NCBI GenBank assembly: GCA_947034895.1 | Contig: OX344765.1 | Coordinates: forward strand, 43,467,001 to 43,531,000 | Length of the DNA stretch: 64,000 nucleotides | Source of the DNA: Rhytidiadelphus loreus | Lineage: Eukaryota > Streptophyta > Bryopsida > Hypnales > Hylocomiaceae | Direction of reading: 5' to 3' | In this document: one piece after another, positions 57,051 to 64,000 of the stretch | Position numbering within the stretch: the stretch's first letter is position 1 | Layout of the letters: each line of letters begins with the position of its first letter | Translations under genes and position numbers: made by a program | Notes under the pieces: model-generated | What the model was told of the DNA's origin: nothing | The model's input: the letters and a program-made list of their open reading frames with translations, nothing else | The model's database searches: none

Positions 57051-59735
57051 CAAAATAATTAGGGAGGCTCACAATTTTAGATATTTCTAACTTAAGTGTT
57101 TCCCATTTTGAGAATGGACATTTGTTGTAAGACCTTGTCTTCATTTTCAAAAGGATTATAACACATGAAGTTTTTTTATTACATTAAAATAACTGGATGC
57201 CATGTGAATACAATATGAATTTTTTGAGATTTAAAGTAGGACAATTACAAAGTAGACAATCTTTGAATTAGGGTATTTACTTTAATGATTTGTCCTATTA
57301 CTAGTAGTGCTTTTAACACTAAATTTATCAAAGTCACAATACTTTAAAGTAGAGTTATTTGACATATCACTTTACTATACTAATTTTCAAAATAAAAGGA
57401 TTTTCTAGTGATGGACTAATTTTGCCAATGACACTAAATTTTGTGCCGTTGCTAATTGGATAATTAGTATAGTAGAAAAGAGGTCTTAGGGCATCCAAAT
57501 TTTGTACTACAATTTGGTGCCCCAAGACCTCTATTCAATTCATTATTGCATCTATGGTGTATCTCAAAACATCATACTTGATTGTGATAGAATCTATAAA
57601 CATCTTCATTCTACAACTTATTTAGAGTGATGTATTTGGTGTTTTGGATGACATCTAAATTATAAACAAGGACTTTATAACATTTGCTTGCATAAAAGGA
57701 TCTACACACAAATGTATTTTATACCTAAGTTTGGGTGAAGTCTAAAAACAACCAATTGTTCTTAAAAATTGCATTACATTGCATGTAATTCGAGACTATC
57801 TCATAGCACAATAAAAGATAACAAAGAAATAAAGTCCCCAAAACATAATTGAAAACCTAAAGATTAATTAAGACTACAAGAAAGATAACATCCATTGTTT
57901 GAGCCAAGGAAGTTAGTCCCCCTGAGCTCTTGAAAGATCATTTTTTCTTAGATATTTGAGCATTCTTCATGTGAAAAAGAACCCTTCCACCATTGGTCAA
58001 TAATATTGTGAATGTAAATCAAATTTAGATATCTTTATTTATATATATATAAGCCTCCAACTTCCTTTTTTTAAAATTAAAAAATAATAATAATCTATCA
58101 AAGATTGTTCACTGTAGCATTTAAAATTTTAAGAAAGATGGATTTCTTATGTTAGAAAAACATACACCTAATTGCACCCTATTTCTAAAATCCAATCATG
58201 CATATTTATGCCTAGAATGTAAAGGATCTATTCATGTGAGTCTAGTGTTAGTTTTTGCTACATCAATAATTTTCAACACCAAGTTTTTCTAACTTGTCTC
58301 CAAATGATGCACACTGAGAGAATCATGAATCCCCTTTTGATTCTTGACAAGACCCAACAAAAACTTAGATTGTTTAATAATAAAAACATACTCATAATGT
58401 TTATTTGAATGATTTTAGATGTAATTACCTCAAAGCATGACTTGGGGACCACTACCAAATTAGCCCTATGATGTTGAAATTGCAGAGGTGCAAATTAGAT
58501 GATGAAAAAAGGATGTGAATTTTCTCAATGATCAATTACCTTGTCCTCAACATATCAACTACAAAAAGAGCAAAGTGATAAATAATATTGAAACAACATG
58601 CAAAAGAGGCTGGATCAACATTGAAATGGAAAATCCTTGGCAAAACGAATGTTGTATAGAGGGGCTACTGGAGCCGGCAAAATGTAGACTAAATGGCGGG
58701 TGGGCCCACAAATTCTTGTGGGGCAGCGGCAATGGTGAGTTGCATGGATCGCAAGAGAGAGGAAAAAGCAACTCTTGCGAAGATGCAAATTTCTCATTTG
58801 GCGGGGCAGATTGCGGTTTGGTGGGCATGCATTTACGATCAATGGAAACTGTACTTCTGATTGTGAAATGGTTCTCACGTTCGAAATGGTTTTTACCCTT
58901 TGTGAAAAAATGGTACTCACGATCCCCCATTAGTAAGTTACACTTAGGCTGTCAACTCAGTCTTGATGGTGGCCTCGCTACATCACCATCGCCATCACCA
59001 CCCCCCGTCCCGTCGCATTTCCGTTCGCCGTGTCGTGATTGCGCCACAATTACTCTACCGTCGTCGCCACTCTCGTCGCGCTGCTTCTCCTGCACCACTC
59101 AGCTTCGAAATTGGTGCTCATTTGGTACATTTCTTTCAACTCTCATTCTTGAATGACTTCCATTTACCGTTGCCGATTTTTTATGAACATGTTGCGCTTC
59201 GACCTCACACTGTGACGCTTTTGTGATGTTTGTGGAGATGTACTTTCTTCTTCTTTTGATGAACCTGGAATTGATGTTTCTTTGAGGTGAAATAGGTTAT
59301 TTGATGGAGTGGTGTGAGCTACATGGATGATTAGGGCGCCGTTCAAGAGGTTGCAGGTAGACATTTATGGCCAGAGTGGTTTTGTGTTAGGTTGATCGAT
59401 TATCGCGGTTGTAATGAGCGTGAATGGCATTGCTGAGAATAAGTTTTGAATTTTTGAGTGATCCTTGTGTGCTTGCAAAGTCTTTTATTACTTTTTGTAA
59501 ATTCTGCTGTTTTCTTTTTTCTTGCTGATTCGCAATGCGTTGTAGTAGTGTGCATTCTTAACGCGTTTGGCTTCCGACAGTTTCTTGCGTCTGATTGTAG
59601 AAATGTGCTAGGCAAGCTTACTTTAAGGAATTTGATATCATCTTTGCAATTCTTGTTGACTTCCTTGGTGTACACTGTAGAGAAATTCCATGTTTTTGAA
59701 ATTACATTGCTGATACTGGGCCCAAGTCACCCGCA
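57051..59735. other. AT-rich spacer, then CpG-richer leader of SPT6
   Basis: To about 58500 nothing is seen. From about 58960 to 59110 the DNA is C/T- and CG-rich (CACCATCGCCATCACC, CTCTACCGTCGTCGCC) and is likely the start of the SPT6 leader. The longer plus-strand frame at 58515-59156 crosses this region but shows no conserved domain. Leader introns before the ATG at 59736 are likely. Confidence 0.4.
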
Positions 59736-62700
59736 ATGGCTGTCTCGGGGAAGGGGAAAGGGAAGAGACGCGACTCCGACGAAGGGAAAAAGGTCCCTGA
59801 CAAAGGAAAGAAGAGTGTTCTCGACAAAGGGAAAAGGATCATGAGGGAGGACGATGAAGAAGGTAATCTGAAAGTTTCCTTACGCCGCTCTTGGGCATCT
59901 TAACTATTTTTTTACCGTTCTTGGACATTTGGAGTTACTTGCGTTTTTATATTCAGTCATTGGATGCGTTGACAGTTTCTTATCTAGTTGTTTGTGGTGC
60001 AGAGGATTATGAGAATGATGACTACATAGATGATGACGCTGAAGAAGAGTCTGGGTATAGTAGTGGGGAGGGCATCAGGCTCACTAGGAAGAAACGACAC
60101 AAAAGGTTGCATTTAAGTCTTTGAATCCTGAGTATTTCAAGCGAGAATCATTCCAGTACGTTCACTGAATAAACTTTATGAACTGTTATTTTATTACCTT
60201 AATTTACTGGTTATGTAATGTATTTGGCAGAATCAAAGAGCGCTTTGAGCTTGAAGAGGATGATTATGATCTACTCGAAGAAGCAAATGTGACGGGATTT
60301 CATCGTCCTGCAAACCTTGTGAGATGGGCGCCCTCCATATTTGCCATAAGGGTGGAGTCTGGTTGGCAACTGCTGTTCATCTAGGCTGATCTTAGGCTTT
60401 AATCATCTGCGTTGATCCAGATCCAGATTCCACCGGTTGATTTGTGCTTTCTCAAAGTTATTTCTTCAAAGAAAATTGTTTCGTCACTGATCTTGTACGA
60501 GTTTCTCTCATGGACAGGGAGGTGAATTCAAACGGCTTAAGAGAGCTGGTCATGTTCCTGGGAAAAAGAGTTCAGGTAGTAAAAGTTGTTCCTTTACTTC
60601 TCATTCTTTGACGAGGATGCATTGTTTCATTGAATTATGGTTTAGACTAAGAGTTATTCGTTCATGTTCAACTAGTGCTCGAGTGATTTGGAATCCAGTA
60701 GCATGTTTTGGATATTAAGGGAACTTTTAATAAATGAAAGGAGCAGTGCCTGAGGAGAAAGGTGATGAGGAAGAGGATGAAACGGAGGACGAGGATGAGG
60801 AAATGGAGGTCGAGGAGGAGGAACTGGACGATGTAGAACTGGACGAGTATAAAGTAATTTCCAAGTAAGATTATTGTTATCTTTCTTGTGTCTCTGATCC
60901 CTGGCTCGATTAACATGTTCAAGGAACATAGTCAAGTTTGCTCTAATGGTACAATTGGATATCACCTATCGTAATTGAAGAATTTAACAACTCTGCTGAT
61001 CTTAGATAGGGAAAGTATGATCAATACCTGTGTAGTCTCTCAATACCTCACCCTGACCATAAGTTTGTACAAACAAAGGATGCACAATCTACTGCCTTCA
61101 TTGCATCTATGTTACTGGGAAGCCTTAATTCCTCAATTGATATTTTCTTTTGGTCCTGGGATAAACGCTAAAGGAGACGATTTACTTTTTGAAAGAATCT
61201 GCAACGGAGACTATCCTATTCTGAACGGGATTTTGACATTTTGACTTGTTATGTCAATTGCTATTTGTATTCAGTATATGTTCACTTCTGGATCATTAAA
61301 ATATTTCATTTGCGCGAGTATTGTCGACTCTCGTTTATTTGAGCGTTCTCAGTACCTCCATTTCTCCTTTGTATCAAGAATTTAATTTGATCAGCTTTGC
61401 ATGTTCCCAAACCACCACCACTCGCCCCTCAGTCTTTCATTTGCATGAACACGTAGATCGCAGAAGAAGGGCGGTACGCGAGGAGCTCAAAAGAGAAACA
61501 AGGGTTCCAGGCCGTCCCTGGGAGAACGACGAAGGGTCGAAAGAGAAGCATTAGCTAGTCGGAATGAGGTGACAGTGGATAGTGACGACAATGATGATAA
61601 TGATCGAGAGTCCTTGTCTCGAAGACTGTTGGACAAACAATTTGAATCAAGCTTGCCTGAGGCGAATTATTTTACGGCAAGGGATGACGTGCTTCGACAA
61701 ACCGATGTTCCGGAAAGACTGCAAGTATATATCTGATCTCCGTCTCTGTCTCCTTGTTTGGTGTTTGGTAAGCTTGTCCGCTGCTGTTGTTTATCTCGTT
61801 TATAAGAGAGGATGGAAAGGGGTGGAACAACACATTAGCATCACCTACATATTCTGAGAGCACTTCTACTAGTTATTCTGAATTCTTTATGAACTATTCT
61901 ATTCGTGACGTCAGATATTGGAGGAGGCTGCGGAGGCCTTGCCGTCATCAGATTTGGAATTAAGACAAGCGGCGGAATGGATATTTGACAGAGCCGTTGG
62001 CCGTCTCCGTATACCATGTCGTCCGGAGTTTGAGCATCTTTTAAATGTAGAGAAGCCTGAAATTGTGAGACAGATTGCCAATGTTCTACATCTTATTCAC
62101 AATGAAAAATTGGAGGTACGTGCCTTATCTTATGGCCAAGGACATCTGGCTCCGTTCCTGTGGAATAGGGTCTTTGCTTGGAATTCTAGTACCGGTAAGG
62201 GGTCTAAACCTGCTACATTAAGGTAGAGGTTTGGCTTTCTGTTGCTGACACAGTTGTCAGAATTTAATGATGAACAGGTTCCATTTATTGCATTATATCG
62301 GCAAGAGGAATGTTTTGATCTGTTGAAAGAGGAGCCTACGGACCCGTTTTCAAGGGAAGAGGAACCCACGATTCGTCAGTACAAGGTTCGTGTTAGGTCA
62401 CGGTCATAATGAACAATTTTTGCTCTGACGGTAGTAGAAAATGGTAGTTACAGTCTCTGGGCATGCTTAGGGCATGCTGACTGTTCGATCGAAGCGTTCC
62501 TCCGTACTGGGTGCTTGATGACATGCCGCCACTCCTTTGAATTGACTTTTTAGTGGATTGATAGTGTACGAGGCCATTTGCAGATCTTAGCAATTACACT
62601 TGAGCCGATCCATATGAAGTGCTTTTTGAATTCCTTCTTACCTTCCCCCTTAACATTGCTGCAGGCACTGTGGGCAGTGCAAGAATGGAACAAGAAGTGG

Positions 62701-64000
62701 CTGCTCCTTCAACGCCGAAAATCTGAACTTCAAGCTGGTTTTAAGGAACGGGTTCCAGTGGATGTCGGCAGCACACCTGAGACGGACAAACTTGTCAAAA
62801 ACATTTTTCGGTTCATAGAAGATGCAGAGTCAGAACAAGTACTAGATGATTTTGAAGCTCAATTCAACCTTCACTTTCCCAGAGATGAATCAGAAATTCT
62901 GGATTCCAGGTTCAAACGTCCGAGGTTTCGGTCTCTCTACAGCATTGGTCACCAAGCAGGCCTAGGAACTATCACCAAGCACTTTGGATTGGCCTCGGAG
63001 GCTTTGGGGGAGAATTTGAAAGCTGGGTATAAGGTAAACGTTGTGGTTTTGCTTCTACTTCATAAAGCTCTGACTTTGCTCAGTGTATTGATGCAATGCA
63101 TGCAACTGGGATGCCATTTACTCTTTTCTAGTACACTTTGCTTCACAAAATCTGTCTATTTGCGACCCTTTTTCAAAAGTACTGGTTTTATTTACATTTC
63201 GACGCAACGTACGTGCTTGCTTCTGTAAGCATACAACCATGTGTGTTTGAAAGTAGATCTAACCCTGCACATGTCTTCAGTAATAGCTATCTAATAGTCA
63301 CATAGTCGACTGTATATAGCCAGTAGCTTGTGAACTTGCTCGGATGTTGATATTGGTTGAGCCGATATAGAGGAAGGTGATTCTAGATGCAGAGAATAAG
63401 AATATGAAAAAGATTAACAATGCAACTGGTTAGAATGGACGATCTACATCATGAGCTGGATGATGATTTTTAATGTTTGCAGAAGCATGATGTCTTGGAC
63501 GAGACCTTTTTACCAGATGATCTCGCTGCCAAAGTTTCCTCATCAAGCAGGTCAAAAGCTGAGTTTCGGGACCCTGCATCTTTGATACGAGGTGCTAGAC
63601 ACATGGTATGTGAATGAGTATGTTCATCGTGAACTTTGTTAGTAGGTTCTAATCAATCCATTCTGAATTAGATCCTGCAGAGGAATGAGTAGTGGTATAC
63701 TCTGAAACCTCTGGTCGAGTTTAGAGGTTCCTTATTGACTCGTGTTTTGTCAATGGCGTGCTCAATCTGGGCCCTCTGATTTATTTTCATTTTTTGGTGC
63801 TCACTTGTTAGCTATCCTATTATTAACTTTTTCAGGCTGTCTTGAGCAGTTGGCTGTGGAGATCAGCTCAGAACCATCAGTGAGGGAGTATGTTCGGACT
63901 TTCTATTCAAAAAATGCAGTGGTTACCACAAAGCCGACTCCAGCGGGAATCGATGTCATCGACGCTTTTCACCAGTTCGAAGGTGTAAAGTGGATTAATG
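59736..64000 (+). CDS. SPT6: Transcription elongation factor SPT6, 5' part (runs off the window)
   Basis: Eleven exons are visible: 59736-59862, 60003-60105, 60231-60318, 60518-60575, 60747-60853, 61464-61724, 61915-62115, 62278-62385, 62665-63033, 63483-63605, 63850-64000+, with phases continuous throughout. The start gives MAVSGKGKGKRRDSD. An acidic N-terminal domain follows, with EDDYDLLEEANVTGFHRP (the IWS1/Spn1-contact-like motif) and KRLKRAGHVPGKK. Further on are TDVPERLQ, VPFIALYRQE, LWAVQEWNKKWLLLQRRKSE, FKRPRFRSLYSIGHQAGLG, LIRGARHM, and LAVEISSEPSVREYVRTFYS ... DAFHQFEGVKW, all characteristic of plant SPT6. SPT6 is a histone H3-H4 chaperone that travels with RNA polymerase II. The YqgF, HhH, S1 and SH2 parts lie beyond the edge. 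Donor GTAATT at 60854 is preferred because it keeps frame into exon 6. Confidence 0.9.

Noticed and set aside
58515..59156. 213-codon plus-strand frame upstream of SPT6
   Set aside because: No recognisable domain, overlaps the likely CpG-rich leader of SPT6, and opposite-strand frames of similar length exist.

Overview
The window is nuclear DNA of a land plant. The evidence is host genes split by short GT-AG introns (a plant-type SPT6 and a membrane-anchored sulfotransferase), CACTA elements with TNP2-type transposase remains, telo-box-like TTTAGGG motifs and AT-rich intergenic DNA. Gene content and compactness fit a bryophyte or another seedless plant, but I cannot name the species. Most of the window is transposon-derived. 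Host genes lie only at the right: the sulfotransferase (46.2-48.3 kb, minus) and the 5' part of SPT6 (59.7 kb to the edge, plus).

Left part (1-10.4 kb): a decayed Crinkler-like P-loop gene runs up to the left end of a CACTA element (2481-7371). That element carries TNP2 remains and a nested TTAA-flanked element. A truncated minus-strand pseudogene abuts its right end. A gag-like open frame (9.24-10.44 kb) is broken by five TAG stops.

Centre (10.5-32.7 kb): this is the striking part. Six unrelated coding units lie here: a RING protein, a coiled-coil protein, a protein kinase, a five-exon gene, another coiled-coil protein and a hAT transposase. Each is preceded, in the same sense orientation, by an array of a degenerate 14-mer, ACCCGCAGTCGCCC. 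In four units a conserved core of about 46 bp follows the array; in the RING and hAT units the core match is weaker. Three of the proteins share an N-terminal domain I do not recognise (WCHI...NxANL...RC...VDW). The arrays and core look like a common promoter or mobile 'cassette head' placed in front of different ORFs. The block sits between two stretches of gag-like coding sequence, which suggests it may have been inserted or assembled inside such a gene.

Right-centre (32.8-45 kb): the second gag-like stretch, a decayed minus-strand ORF, a second CACTA element (37853-42314, TSD AAT) with its own nested TTAA element, and a decayed hAT copy.

Right part (45-64 kb): the sulfotransferase and its long leader, a third TTAA-type element with a 4-bp TSD, a long-TIR element (53.1-57.05 kb) holding three related small repeats and an exact overlapping-palindrome structure, then SPT6.

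A recurring theme is that premature stops in these ORFs are mostly TAG, often where a relative has Trp and often in a C-TAG context. That fits decay of CHG-methylated DNA. All alignments and splice calls were made by eye.
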